64,000 nucleotides of DNA from Sabellastarte sp. h YS-2021 (Eukaryota; Annelida; Polychaeta; Sabellida; Sabellidae). The notes beneath the pieces were generated by a model, which was not told the DNA's origin, ran no database searches, and saw only the letters and a list, made by a program, of their open reading frames with translations. Each line of letters starts with the position of its first letter. Positions within the stretch are counted from its first letter, which is position 1. The stretch is taken from the NCBI GenBank assembly GCA_964017235.1, contig OZ024929.1, forward strand, positions 62,839,603-62,903,602, read 5' to 3'. This document shows positions 39,990 to 51,665 of the stretch, piece by piece. The position numbers and the translations under genes are program-made.

Positions 39990-41620
39990 ACTTAGGCCTA
40001 AAGATAAGTGAGTAACAGCAATCTTAGCTACTCGGAGTAAAGGGCTTATAACTCAAAAACTATTGCAGTTACAACTTTTTCTTCAAATATGTTGTTCAGC
40101 TACTTTGTCCTTAGCTATAAGATGGTACATAGTTTGGGGTCCCATTGCATGCCATAAGTGAGTAATAGCTATTTTCTTATTTGTAGCAAAATAATGACAT
40201 AAGTAAATGTCAAATATCTTCAAAAGTATTAAAGTTAGGGAATTCTTTTCAAATATGTTGTTCATCTACTTTTTGATAAGCTATCACATAGTAAAGTTTC
40301 AGATCTGTTGCACATTGGATAGCTGAGTAATAGCTACTTTGAAATTCTACAGTTGAGTAAATCCATTGTAACTCCAAAACTAGTGCAGTTAGAGTATTTT
40401 CCTAAAATATGTTGTTCAGCTACTTTGTCCTTAACTATAAGATGGTATATAGTTTGGGGTTCTATTGCATGCCATAAGTGAGTAATAGCTATTTTCTTAT
40501 TTGTAGCAAAATAATGACACAAGTAAATGTCAAATATCTTCAAAAGTATTAAAGTTAGGGAATTCTTTTCAAATATGTTATTCATCTACTTTTTGATAAG
40601 CTATCACATAGTAAAGTTTCAGATCTGTTGCACATTGGATAGCTGAGTAATAGCTACTTTGAAATTCTACAGTTGAGTAAATCCATTGTAACTCCAAAAC
40701 TAGTGCAATTAGAGTATTTTCCTAAAATATGTTGTTCAGCTACTTTGTCCTTAATTATAAGATGCCATATAGTTTGGGGTTCTATTGCATGCATTAAGTG
40801 AGTAATAGCTATTTTCTTATTTGTAGCAAAATAATGACATCAGTAAATGTCAAATATCTTCAAAAGTATTAAAGTTAGGGAATTCTTTTCAAATATGTTA
40901 TTCATCTAGTTTTTGGTAAGCTATCACATAGTAAAGTTTCAGACCTGTTGCACATTGGATAGCTGAGTAATAGCTACTTTGAAATTGTGACTGTTGAGTA
41001 AATCCATTGTAACCCCAAAACTATTGCAGTTAGAGTATTTTCCTAAAATAAGTTATTCAGCTACTTTGTCCTTAACTATAAGATGGCATACAGTTTGGGA
41101 TTCTATTGCATGCCATAAGTGAGTAATAGCTATTTTCTTATTTGTAGCAAAATAACGACATGAGTAAATTTCAAAGATCTTCAAAAGTATTAAAATTAGG
41201 GAATTATTTTCAAATATGTTATTCATCTAGTTTTTGGTAAGCTATCACATAGTAAAGTTTCAGACCTGTTGCACATTGGATAGCTGAGTAATAGCTACTT
41301 TGAAATTGTGACTGTTGAGTAAATCCAGTGTAACTCCAAAACTATTGCAATTAGAGTATTTTCCTAAAATATGTTATTCAGCTACTTTGTCCTTAACTAT
41401 AAGATGGCATACAGTTTGGGATTCTATTGCATGCCATAAGTGAGTAATAGCTGTTTCCTTATTTGAAGCAAAATAACGACATGAGTAAATTTCAAATATC
41501 TTCAGTTTGGGATTCTATTGCATGCCATAAGTGAGTAATAGCTATTTCCTTATTTGAAGCAAAATAACGACATGAGTAAATTTCAAATATCTTCAGTTTT
41601 CCAAAAGCTTACTTTCCTGT
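39990..41620. repeat. Dimeric satellite, 320-bp period
   Basis: Two alternating half-units of about 160 bp, one with TTAACTATAAGATGG and TGCATGCCATAAGTGAG, one with AAGCTATCACATAGTAAAG and TTGCACATTGGATAGCTGAG. They recur every 320 bp. The last 130 bp hold a shorter 75-bp duplication (CAGTTTGGGATTCTATTGC). Confidence 0.9.
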
Positions 41621-41639
41621 GTCCTCTATATTTTTGTTG

Positions 41640-43105
41640 CTTTTGCAGATGTAGGTCAATAGCTAAGTGAGTAGATAGCTGAGCAAGAGCTACTAAAATG
41701 AGTAAATGTCTTTTATCTCTAAAAGTATTATAGGTAGGAAATTTCTTCTAAATAAGTTTTTCGCCTACTTTTGGGTGATCTACCACATAGTGAAGTTGCA
41801 CAACTGTAGCTCTTTGGATAGCTGAGTAATAGCTACCAAAATGAGTAAATGTCTTTTATCTCTAAAAATATTACACATAGGCAATTTCTTCTAAATAAGT
41901 CATTCACCTACTTTTGGGTGATCTACCACATAGTTAAGTTGCAGAACTGTATCTCTTTGGATAGCTGAGTAATAGCTACTAAATTGAGTAAATGTCTTTT
42001 ATCTCTAAAAGTATTACAGGTAGGCAATTTCTTCTAAATAAGTCATTCACGTACTTTTGGGTGATCTACCACATAGTGAAGTTGCAGAACTGTAGCTCTT
42101 TGGATAGCTGAATAATAGCTACTAAAATGAGTAAATGTCTTTTATCTCTAAAAGTATTACAGGTAGGCAATTTCTTCTAAATTAGTCATTCACCTACTTT
42201 TGGGTGATCTACCACATAGTGAAGTTGCAGAACTGTAGCTCTTTGGATAACTGAGTAATAGCTACTAAAATGAGCAAATGTCTTTTATCTCTAAAAGTAT
42301 TACAGGTAGGCAATTTCTTCTAAATAAGTCATTCACCTACTTTTGGGTGATCTACCACATAGTGAAGTTGCAGAACTGTAGCTCTTTGGATAACTGAGTA
42401 ATGGCTACTAAAATGAGCAAATGTCTTTTATCTCTAAAAGTATTACAGGTAGGCAATTTCTTCTAAATAAGTCATTCACCTACTTTTGGGTGATCTACCA
42501 CATATTGAAGTTGCAGAACTGTATCTCTTTGGATAGCTGAGTAATAGCTACTAAAATGAGTAAATGTCTTTTATCTCTAAAAGTATTACAGGTAGGCAAT
42601 TTCTTCTAATAAGTCATTCACCTACTTTTGGGTGATCTACCACATAGAGAAGTTGCAGAACTGTAGCTCTTTGGATAGCTGAGAAATAGCTACTAAAATG
42701 AGTAAATGTCTATCTCTAAAAGTATTACAGGTAGGCAATTTCTTCTAAATAAGTTATTCACCTACTTTTGGGTGATCTACCACATAGTGAAGTTGCAGAA
42801 CTGTAGCTCTTTGGATGGCAGAGTAATAGCCACTAAAATAAGTAAATATCTTTTATCTCTAAAAGTGTTACAGATAGGCAATTTCTTCTAAATACGTCCT
42901 TACCTACTTTGGGTTGATCTACTGCATAATAAAGTTGCAGAACTGTAGCTCTTTGGATGGCAGAGTAATAGCTACTAAAGTGAGTAAATGCCTTTTGTCT
43001 TTAAAAGTATTGCAATCAAACATTAAACTTGTTGTCACTTCTACATGTCCCTCCATCTCACAAGAAAATTTATATTCCACTATCTTTAGTACATCTAATT
43101 TATAT
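41640..43105. repeat. 143-bp satellite, about ten monomers
   Basis: GGGTGATCTACCACATAG recurs at 41773, 41916, 42059 and 42202, and so on (period 143). Shared blocks are GTAAATGTCTTTTATCTC, AAAAGTATTACAGGTAGGC and AACTGTAGCTCTTTGGATAGC. The last monomers are diverged and end in CATTAAACTTGTTGTCACTTC, as at 1.35 kb. Confidence 0.93.
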
Positions 43106-43139
43106 GGCGGGAGATAAATGCATGCGTCAGAATGCTTGT

Positions 43140-45150
43140 TCTAGTTGTGTCTTGTGAGTTTTCTGCGTTTCGACTCGGATTGTGTTTATTGCAGTTAAAA
43201 TGTCTTCCCACCAAACGCGTGCAAAACAAAGATCATCTAAATGCCGTCACTTCTGTTTCCTCTTCGACACTCATAATTATTGCCCCACATGCAGGGAATC
43301 TGGCAAGAGAGACGACCCCTGTGTCACAAATCAGTCTCCATTCAATATTTGTGAAAGTTTCTCCAAGGAACAGCAAATTAAGATTAAACACAGACGTCGG
43401 TACGTCAGGATGCAGAAGGCATCGGATCCTTGTAATACTAGCAAGGAAGATTATCTTAACCTACTGGATGACGATGTGGAAGCGTTTTCTGGCTCTAAAG
43501 CAGACCTTGAAGGTGCTGCTGAAAATTTATTTTCTTCACCTCCCCGTCCCCAACCCCTATGTTTCGAATCTTTATCATTAAAGACTCCACAAACTGTCCC
43601 ACCCACCGCAGGTACTGCATTGCAGAACAAAATAGAGTAGACTAGAAAAATCCCTGGGTTTTCAATTTAACATCCAACTTCAACAACAAATGGGGGGGTT
43701 TTCAGGCGTCCATGCTGGAGGCTATGAAATCTCTCAGAAACGAAATGCACTCCATGAAAAAAGCCTCCGAGTCGGATGTAGTTCAGACGTCCGACTCTTT
43801 ACCAAAAGCTGGACCCAGTAAACAGCCTGACCCGATTACGACTCAGACTTCAATTTCCACGACTCGGGCATCTGATCACTTGGATGCTCAACCAATGGAC
43901 ACGGACCATTATGGACCTCCACTTCCTCCAAAGTCCACTCAAAGTGTCCAGTCCAAGCATGCTTCCAGGCACTCGGATCTTGAATCCGACCACTCTGATC
44001 ATCATTCCGAGTCGGAACAACCTAAAAGGGTGTGTTCAAAAGCCAAAAAACATTCTGACAAAGGGAAGCATAAGGTACGGGCAAAGTATTATTCTCGGTC
44101 GTCTTCTTCAGAGGAAGATGAGTCCTCTGCCCCAATTAAAAAGTCTACAAAACCTCAACAAAAGGCTCCTCCCGAGCCTGAACATCAGGATAGCACAGAT
44201 CCAGTCTTCTACAGGGAGGTAGACATGTCTGACTTCCCTTCACAATATGCTGAGGAAGTGGAAACTTTTAGGCAAATTCTGGATCTCCCTGATCCCAGGG
44301 AGACCTTGCCTAGGTCCTCTACCACTGTGCTAGGCCTGGACGACGAGAAAGGCCAACAGGAGCTTAGGCCAAGAGGCCCTTCTGCTATGCTCCCTTTAAA
44401 CCCCATTCTCAAAGATGCTTTTGAGAAGTTTGAACAAGATTTCTTGGCCTCTAATTTACTTGCTAAAATCTGTATTTCCTCAAAGCCCTCTGAGGCCCCT
44501 GTGGGCAAGGTTCCCCTACAAGTTCTTAAGGAACTTGAACATCAAGCTAGGCAGAATCTATCTACCATCAATTTTACAGCTCTTTTCTCTAGGACTGCCT
44601 CCTCCTGTAACACTGTTATGGAGAAGTGTCAGCACAGTATCAAGGCTACCTTCAAAAGGGTCAAGAGCCAAATTCAAAAGGGTGCCGATCCTGAAAGAGC
44701 TGTCAGACGTGGTTATGATAATGCCTGTGATTATTTTGAAATCATGAATAAGAGAATTCTTATTCAACATAGAGCCTTAGCCTGCCTCAGCAAATCTGTA
44801 GCCCACATACTCCAGAGGGAGCTGTATACTATGGGCAACACTGGTCTTCTGAGACGAGAGTCCAAAATGACCCTTCTTCAACCACATCTAGGGGACTCGA
44901 GATAAGTCTCAGTTAGTGAAGGATGGAGAGGACTTCCTCCTTAAAAAAGGCACCCCTAAAGACTCTCAGGGTTTTGGACCCTACCAAAACAAGCCCTTTC
45001 GTGGTCCCCACCACAACAAGACAAGAGGCTCCTACAGGAAACGCCCCTACGGGGGCAATTCCTCTCAAAGCAGTAACCAATCGTTTTCCTCAGGTAGGGG
45101 GAAATCAAACTCAAGCCTCCCTCAGTCCACCAGTAGGAGGTCGCCTCCGT
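43140..45150 (+). pseudogene. DIRS copy C gag-like ORF1, broken
   Basis: Begins at ATG 43200 (MSSHQTRAKQRSSKCRHFC), with the conserved motif CRHFCFLFDTHNYCPTC and DDPC. A TAG interrupts at about 43638, and the next open part (43712-44905) is in another frame. An internal deletion near 44457 removes the segment equivalent to KYIKPPPSTTKWYRVGQPCY in copy A; the repeated CTAATTTAC/TTGC(C)AAAATCTGTATT context suggests short-homology deletion. A deletion near 44900 shifts frame into the tail LLKKGTPKDSQGFGPYQNKP and an RG-poor end. Same family as copy A. Confidence 0.82.
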
Positions 45151-46952
45151 TCTTTCAGAAGAGACTAGCTCACAAACAAATGTTCAAACAATGTGGTAAA
45201 CATTATCACCAATGGTTACGTTCTTCCATTCATCTCAAAACCAAATTTAGTCAGGTTAAAAGGCCCTTCAAAAAGAACTAGCTCTGACCTCTTGTATCCA
45301 GTCTCTTCTGTCAAAGAACGCAATAGAAAGGGTGGAAAATGTAAAATCTCTCAGGTTTTACAGTCGCCTGCTTCTTGTACCCGAGCCTCACCAAAGGTGG
45401 AGGCCAGTAATAGACCTAAGCAGGCTCAACACCTTCCTACTTGTAGAAAGGTTCAAAATGGAAACACCAGAGTCCATCAGGGCCTCTCTGATTCCAGGGG
45501 AATGGGTGTCTTCGATAGACTTATCAGACGCCTACCTTCACATCCCCATCCACCCAAACTCGAGGAAGGACCTAAGGTTTTGCCAAGTGTTTCAGTTCAG
45601 TTGCATTCCCTTCGGACTAGCCAAGGCCCCTCAGGTCTTTACAATGATTGTAAAAGAGGTGAAGCTGATGGCCCTGTCAAGGGGAATCAGACTTCACCAA
45701 TACCTGGACGACTGGCTGATCAGGGCTCAGTCTCAGGAAGAAGCACAAGTAAACACTCAGACAGTGGTGGACCTAACTCAGTCCTTAGGGTGGATAATAA
45801 GTCAGGAGAAGTCCGAACTAAAACCTACTCAAGTGTTTTCGTTTGTGGGCTACGAATACCATCTAGATTCAGCCCTTGAAAACCCACTTCAGGATTTGAT
45901 CCTACAACTCAAGTCAAAACATGTTTTGACTGGAAGATGTTTGATGTCGCTAATTGGGTTGCTTGCGTCAACGGAGAAAATGGTCCCGGAGGGACGCCTT
46001 CACATGAGGCCCTTTCAGTTTCACCTCAAGGAGCACTGGAGATTTCCTCAGTTGTTGGACAGCCTCCTTCCTTAGACAGAAACCATTTCAGCACACCTAG
46101 AATGGTGGCAGAATCCCACAAACGTGATGAAAGGTGCAGACCTTCATCCCAAAGACCACAAGTATAACTCTTTACAAGACACCTCAAATGAAGGCTGGGG
46201 CGCTCACTTAGAGCAAACCTCTACAAAAGGTCTGTGGTCAGACAGGGAAAAAAGGCTACACATAAATGTTCTAGAGCTGAAGGCGGTTTCTCTGGCCCTT
46301 CAAAGGTTCAAGGACCAGTGTCAAAACCAGTGTTAGTTGCTACAGACAACTCAACAGTAGTAGCCTACATAAACAAACAGAGAGGAACCCACTCGGCAGA
46401 GATGTGCGCTCTCCTGTGGAAGATCATGACCTGGTCCCATCATTACCAGATAACATTAAAAGCCAGACACATTCCAGGGTGTCTGAATGTGATGGCCGAC
46501 CTTCAAAGTTTAAAGGTGTTCAAACAGATCTGTCTCAAGTGGTTCACTCCTCATGTAGACCTTTTTCCCACTCGCCTGAACCACAAAGTTCCACTATACG
46601 TGTCTCCAGTCCCAGTTGCCTGATCATCGTAATAGCCCCAGGCTGGCCAGGGATGCCCTGGTTTTGAGACCTAGTGCAGCTCTCAACAGAGATCCCACTA
46701 CAACTCCCAGTGTCAAAAACTCTTCTCAAACAATCCCACAATTATGTGTTCCACAGCAATCCACAGCATCTCAACCTCCACGCCTGGTGTCTAGGAGTGG
46801 ACAGCTCCAAGAACAAGGCTCCTCTGTGGAGGTGGCAGAGAGAATTGCTGCCCCTCAGAGATCGTCAACAAGGACCATCTACAAGTCAAAGTGGGCCCTA
46901 TTTGAGAAATGGTGCAGAGAAAATTTGGTGGATTTCTCCACTCCCTCTGTAA
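45151..46952 (+). pseudogene. DIRS copy C RT-RNase H-MT ORF, broken
   Basis: RT is readable from about 45290: SLRFYSRLLLVPEPHQRWRP, SIDLSDAYLHIPIH, IPFGLAKAPQVF and YLDDWL. Small deletions remove YKSQ-equivalent residues near 45583 and about 10 residues near 45880. TGG has become TAG at 46073-46075 (LLP|W). RNase H (46124-46500) carries frameshifts and the MT-like part is shortened near 46610. The final part around 46770-46950 overlaps the recombinase N-terminal region up to the MITE. Confidence 0.82.
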
Positions 46953-47590
46953 TGCCCAGGTCACACTGTGGCAATGTTTAGTGGCGAATATGCGCAATCC
47001 TGAAATTCGTCCTTGTTGGTAGCATATTCTTGGTCCATCTTCACTGTTCTCCACCATTCTCCATGGATCGTCATCTAGCTACGACAGTTTCAAACTGTTC
47101 AAAACTGTCGCCGGTATTCGCCGATTCGTGGCCATTTTTTAGTTCGCCATTAGAATTTGCCACTATTGGTAGCAGATTCTTCTACATCGTAGCTCTGTGG
47201 TGGGACATTCTCCAGCAAATCGTACTACCTTCTTGTTCTCAGTAAATTCGCCAAATATTCTTCCTTGTTCTCAACTGGTTCTTCCTTTGTCGTAGAAGAT
47301 TCCTCAAGTATCGCATTCATTCTCCCCTACTTGTAGCTGATTCGTGGGTAAATTCGCCAGATATCTTCACCAGTTCGTAGGGTATTCTTTGTATATTCTT
47401 GCTTTGTCTCAGGACATTCGAAAGGCATCGTAGAACATCGTAGAGGGGTCATAGAAGTATGAAGATCTTTTATCATGTGCCTACACTTTCCCGCTTTTTT
47501 TTGGCGAATTCTGGCGAATTTGAAGTCGCATCTGTTCTTCTATATTCACAGATATCATCGTAGCACCCTCGCCACTGTGTGACCTGGGCA
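46953..47590. mobile_element. PIF/Harbinger MITE, 638 bp
   Basis: TIRs TGCCCAGGTCACACTGTGGC (46953-46972) and its inverse with one mismatch (47571-47590). TAA target duplications lie at 46950-46952 and 47591-47593, and removing one copy restores the recombinase reading TCT GTA AAG CAA. No ORF of note. Subterminal sequence (CTACACTTTCCCGC, GGCGAATTCTGGCGAATT) resembles the right end of the Harbinger element at 20.45-20.54 kb, whose TIR differs at one base of 20. Confidence 0.93.
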
Positions 47591-48517
47591 TAAAGCAAGT
47601 GTCAGACTTCTGTATGTACCTGTACCAAGATCTAAACAGGCACGCTTCGTCCATTGATGGTTATAGGACGGCCATTGTTGACACTTTGGGCCCAACGGGG
47701 CTCCATATCTCTCAAAGTTCAGACCTTAACAGATTACTCTCCAGTTTTCACAGGGATCGTCCCAAAAGTTCCAGGAATCTTCCTAACTTCTCAATGAGCT
47801 CACAAAAGCACACTTTGAGCCTATGAAAGACACAGACCTCAAACATCTTACTCTCAAAACTGCTTTCTTGCTAGCTTTGGCCTCCGGCAAGCGCCGCAGC
47901 GAAATCCATGCCTGGGTTGCAAACAAAGTATCTAATCTAGGCCAATGGGAAAAGGTTGCTTTGTTCCCCTCTTCAGATTTCATAGCCAAAAACCAACTAG
48001 CAAGAGAAGGTTCTCAAAGTGTGTCTCCGGTGACTATTCCTGCTCTAACTACCATTGTAGATAGACAATTCAAAGAAGACAGGACCTTGTGTCCGGTACG
48101 GGCCCTGAGGTACTATTTGGATCGAACCAAAGACCTAAGAGGGTTTCGATCCCTGCTTTTTATCTCCTTTAAGAAAGGACATACCTCAGACATCAGACCC
48201 GCTACACTCTCTTCTTGGCTAAAACAAACTATCCTACTTTGTTACAAGCAAGCAGATCAACAAGCCTTGGACCTGGTCCAAGTTAAAGCGCATGCCATTA
48301 GGGCCTTCGCGGCCTCTAAGGCCTTTTACAGTGGGGTATTGGTGGACCAAATCATGCAAGCCTGTCACTGGAAAGCTCACAACACATTTACAAATTTTTA
48401 CCTAAAAGACCTTACTTGGTCAGACAACGACAACAATATGTATCTGGGACCAGTAGTAGCAGCACAACAAGTCCTAGACCCTTCCCCTCAGCATACTCAT
48501 CTTTGGGAAGAAAAGAA

Positions 48518-48529
48518 GGGGGGGGGGGG
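48518..48529 (+). repeat. G12 tract at the recombinase 3' end (copy C)
   Basis: Twelve G preceded by AAAAGAA and followed by CACACCCGCTGCAGCCAAGTC, the same context as the G20 tract of copy A. Confidence 0.9.
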
Positions 48530-49003
48530 CACACCCGCTGCAGCCAAGTCTTCAGGAGTCTAATCCCAGGGTCTAGGTATTGGTTACCTCTTCAAGATGT
48601 TTTACGGTAAGGTCTCTTATCTATTTTTATGTTTTAACTGTATCATGTATTTAGTGTTTATCAGTGTACCATAATCTCATATTTAGGGTGGCAAATTGAT
48701 GAGATTCAGGCCTAGGGCTTGTATTCATGGCAGTGATGCCCTTGGGGGCTAATATCTTGAGTGAGCACGGCTGCACTCTCTTCTCTCAAAACATCCAGAC
48801 AGTATCCATACTGTCATTCATTAAAATTTTGGTTTTTGGCTACTTACAGGCCCGACCTTTAGAACTGGGGCTCTGTAACCGGGACTCAGACTGGTAATTT
48901 GGCAATACTTTGGTATATTTTTTAATTCTAAATTCAAGAAAAATGGACAAAATTCTTCAAGTATCAGGTGTAATCCCACCTCCGGGCGGTTGTATTCAGC
49001 ATT

Positions 49004-49350
49004 TAGTCCCACATGGTAAGCTATTGTAGCGCAATAAAATTGAAAATTTTAATTACTTAAATGTAGCTTTTATAAGCTACAAGCTTACCATGTGGGACTG
49101 AAGAAAGTCCCACCCTGCCTCCCCGCTGTTTTCCAGCTGAGGGGCTATGGGCTAAATTTACAATGAGAGAAGAAGGACGAATCACCAAACAACACTTCTA
49201 TGGTACACACTAAAGCGTGGACCCGGTCAAATCCAAACGTCCATTTTTCTTGGTCATTGGCCATGATCCTGCGGTCCCCCGAGATAGCATTCAGTCCCAC
49301 ATGGTAAGCTTGTAGCTTATAAAAACTTTTTAAGTAATTAAAATTTTCAA
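49004..49350 (+). repeat. DIRS copy C ICR and right ITR
   Basis: 49004-49044 (TAGTCCCACATGGTAAGC then GCGCAATAAAATTG) complements the left terminus at 29533-29570. 49045-49100 complements the right outer end. The right ITR (about 49150-49350) is the inverse of 29540-29715 and ends AATTAAAATTTTCAA; satellite resumes with TTTTGAGG. Confidence 0.85.
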
Positions 49351-50220
49351 TTTTGAGGTTCTCACTGTTGAGTAAATCAGTTGTAACTTGAAAACTATTA
49401 CATTTACAGTGTTTTGGATAAATATGTTATTCAGATATTTTTGGGTCAGATATAACAGTGAAATTGTACAAGTGTAGCTCATTCCATAGCTGAGTAATAG
49501 CTACTTTTATATTATCCCTGTTGAGTAAATCAGTTATAACTTGAAAACTATTGAATTTACAGTAATTTGTGTAAATATGTTATTCAGCTACTTTTGGGTC
49601 AATTATAACATAGTAAAATTGCAGACCTGTAGCTCTTTCCATAGCTGAGTAATAGCTACTTTGATGTTGTCACTGTTGAGTAAATCATTTGTAACTTCAA
49701 AACTATCGCACTTCAAAACTATTGCAGTTAGAGTATTTTGTTTTTAATATTTTATTCACCTACTTTTGGATCAGTTATAACATAGTAAAATTGCAGACCT
49801 GTAGCTTATTTCATGAGCTGAGCAATAGCTATTTTGAGCTTCTCACTCTTGAATAAATCAGTTGTAACTTGAAAACTATTACATTTACAGTATTTTGTAT
49901 AAATATGTTATTCAGATACTTTTGGGTCAGCTATAACCTAGTAAAATTGCAGACCTGTAGCTCATTGCATAGCTGAGTAATAGTTACTTTGATGTTATCC
50001 CTGTTGAGTAAATCAGTTATAACTTGAAAACTATTACGTTTAGAATATTTTCTTTAAATATGTTATTCACCTACTCTTGGGTCAGCTACAGCATAGAAAA
50101 ATTACAGACCTGTAGCTTATTTCATATCTGAGCAATAGCTAATAGAGACATACTAAGTGATAAGCGCTATATAAAAATCATTTGTTATGTTATGTTAGCT
50201 ACTTTGAGGTTATCACTGTT
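49351..50220. repeat. Diverged 155-bp satellite, right of DIRS copy C
   Basis: Continuation of the array at 28913-29532. About five to six monomers, with a small internal duplication at 49690-49730 and a foreign insert at about 50143-50198. Confidence 0.9.
50143..50198 (+). repeat. Short insert resembling a SINE 3' tail
   Basis: GAGACATACTAAGTGATAAGCG CTATATAAAAATC followed by TTGTTATGTTATGTTA interrupts a satellite monomer at CAATAGCTA. The phrase 'taagcgctatataaa' plus a short tail repeat looks like the 3' end of a tRNA-type SINE. No A/B boxes are present, so it is a 5'-truncated copy at best. Confidence 0.35.
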
Positions 50221-50685
50221 GAGTAAATATCTACAATATTTTATTGTATCCTCCAGAGGAATCCGGTGGATACTTTGGTTTAGTGTCAGCTATGCCGCCG
50301 CCGCGCGTAGATAGATTTTCGGCGTTAACGCTCTAACTACACCAGCTAGTTTCACCAAATTTGCAGGATATCTTCATTGGGGGATAAGCTTCTCTGGGAC
50401 TGAAAATAGCCTCATTCTGAAAAACAAGATGGCCGCCGCGGGCATTTCTTTGAAAATAATCTACATTTTTCTACTGTTTGTTTCTCATAGGTAGAAGGTT
50501 GAATCTCTTCATAGGTGATATGTATAACAGATATACATGTCCTCTACAACCTTGCAGACATTTGACCATGAAGCTCTTAATTCAAGGTCATCCACGGAGT
50601 GCCGAAGTAACCCACATAGCAGACTTTAAAAGTGCCTATATCTCCTTCATTATTGGTCCTAGAGGTTTGCAATGTGAAACCAACC
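50221..50685. repeat. Transition segment between satellites, second copy
   Basis: GGAATCCGGTGGATAC, GCCGCCGCC, AACGCTCTAACTAC, TTTGCAGGATATCTTCATT and CTCATTCTGAAAAACAAGATGGCCGCC. Diverged counterpart of 12621-12985, again between the 155-bp and 147-bp satellites. Confidence 0.65.
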
Positions 50686-51665
50686 TATAGGAAATCATGT
50701 GCTGCGAATCTTCTGATGTTGTCAGATTTGACCTTGGACCCCTTCTTCAAGGTCAAACGAGGATAGCCAAAGTTAAAAGTACTAATAACTCGCTTATTAA
50801 TGGTCCTAGAGGTTTGGGATGGTAAACCAACATATAGGAAATCATGGGCTGGAAATCTTCTGGTGTGGTCTGATTTGACCTTGGGCCCCTCCTTCAAGGT
50901 CAAATGAGGATAGCCAAAATTAAAAGTGCTTATAACTCGCTTATTTTTGGTTCTAGAGGTTTGGGATGGTAAACCAACATATAGGAAATCATGGGCTGGG
51001 AATCTTTTGGTGTGGTCAGATTTGACCTTGGGCCCCTCATTCAAGGTCAAACGAGGATAGCCAAACTTAAAACTGCTGATAACTCGCTTATTATTGGTCA
51101 TAGAGGCTTGGGATGGTAAAGCAACATATAGGAAATCATGGGCTGGGAATCTTCTGGTGTGGTTAGATTTGACCTTGGACCCCTCCTTCAAGGTCAAACC
51201 AGGATAGCCAAACTTAAAAGTGCTTATCACTCACTTATTATTGGTCGTACAGGTTTGGGATGGTAAACCAACCTATAGGAAATCATGGGCTGGGAATCTT
51301 TTGGTGTGGTCAGACTTAACCTTGGACCCCTCCTTCAAGGTCAAGCGAGGATAGCCAAAATTAAAAGTGCTTATAACTCGCTTATTTTTGGTCCTAGAGG
51401 TTTGGGATGGTAAACCAACCTATAGAAATCAAGGGCTGAGAATCTTTTGGTGTGGTCAGATTTGACCTTGTACCCCTCCTTCAAGGTTAAGCGAGGATAA
51501 CCAAACTTAAAAGTGCTTATAACTCACTTATTAATGGTGCTAGAGGTTTGGGATGGTAAACCAACCTGTAAGAAATCATGGGCTGGGAATCTTTTGATGT
51601 GGTCAGATTTGACCTTGGGCCCCTCCTTCAAGGTCAAATGACAATAGCCAAACTTAAAAGTGCTG
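50686..51665. repeat. 147-bp satellite array
   Basis: About six to seven monomers of the family at 12986, with open minus-strand frames 50685-51230 and 51524-51742. Each monomer has the inverted TTTGACCTTG/CAAGGTCAAA pair, with single-base decay in some. Confidence 0.92.

Larger units (their letters stand above)
39812..43117. mobile_element. Satellite-carrying unit bounded by TTATCTCCCGCC inverted repeats
   Basis: TTATCTCCCGCC (39812-39823) faces GGCGGGAGATAA (43106-43117). Just inside the left end is a hairpin CGGGCTTTAGCCCG. The interior has a short TGCG microsatellite (39860-39890), the 320-bp dimeric satellite and the 143-bp satellite, with no gene. The left flank interrupts a sequence seen uninterrupted at 15890-15925 (AACAGGGCGTCCTATTTCTAG). 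At the right border the sequence shared with the copy at 1.47 kb extends about 20 bp beyond the inverted repeat, so the true right end is uncertain. Confidence 0.5.
46775..48563 (+). pseudogene. DIRS copy C tyrosine recombinase split by a MITE
   Basis: The N-terminal part (RTIYKSKWALFEKWCRENLV) reaches TCT G at 46950, where a 638-bp MITE is inserted. The gene resumes at 47591 with KQVSDFCMYLYQDLN. A deletion near 47790 (PKWNLSVVLNELTK region) shifts frame. The catalytic part (47823-48563) keeps SGKRRSEIHAW, AHAIRAFAAS and ACHWKAHNTFTNFYLKD. The frame reads through the G12 tract, giving a Gly run and an extra tail before the stop. Confidence 0.88.
29533..49350 (+). mobile_element. DIRS retrotransposon copy C with about 13 kb nested inside
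   Basis: The left terminus (ATTTTATTGCGCTACAATAGC, from about 29533) matches the left-end complement in this copy's own ICR (49004-49045) and is the inverse of the right ITR (49150-49350). The flanks join into an uninterrupted satellite monomer. The element body (gag onward) starts only at about 43140, so 29812-43139 is secondary insertion material including DIRS copy B. Without that insert the element would be about 6.5 kb. All genes are broken. Confidence 0.75.

Noticed and set aside
50685-51230. Long minus-strand ORFs in the 147-bp satellite as protein genes
   Set aside because: Openness follows from a period divisible by three. There is no start context, domain or flanking gene structure. 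Kept as a finding only.
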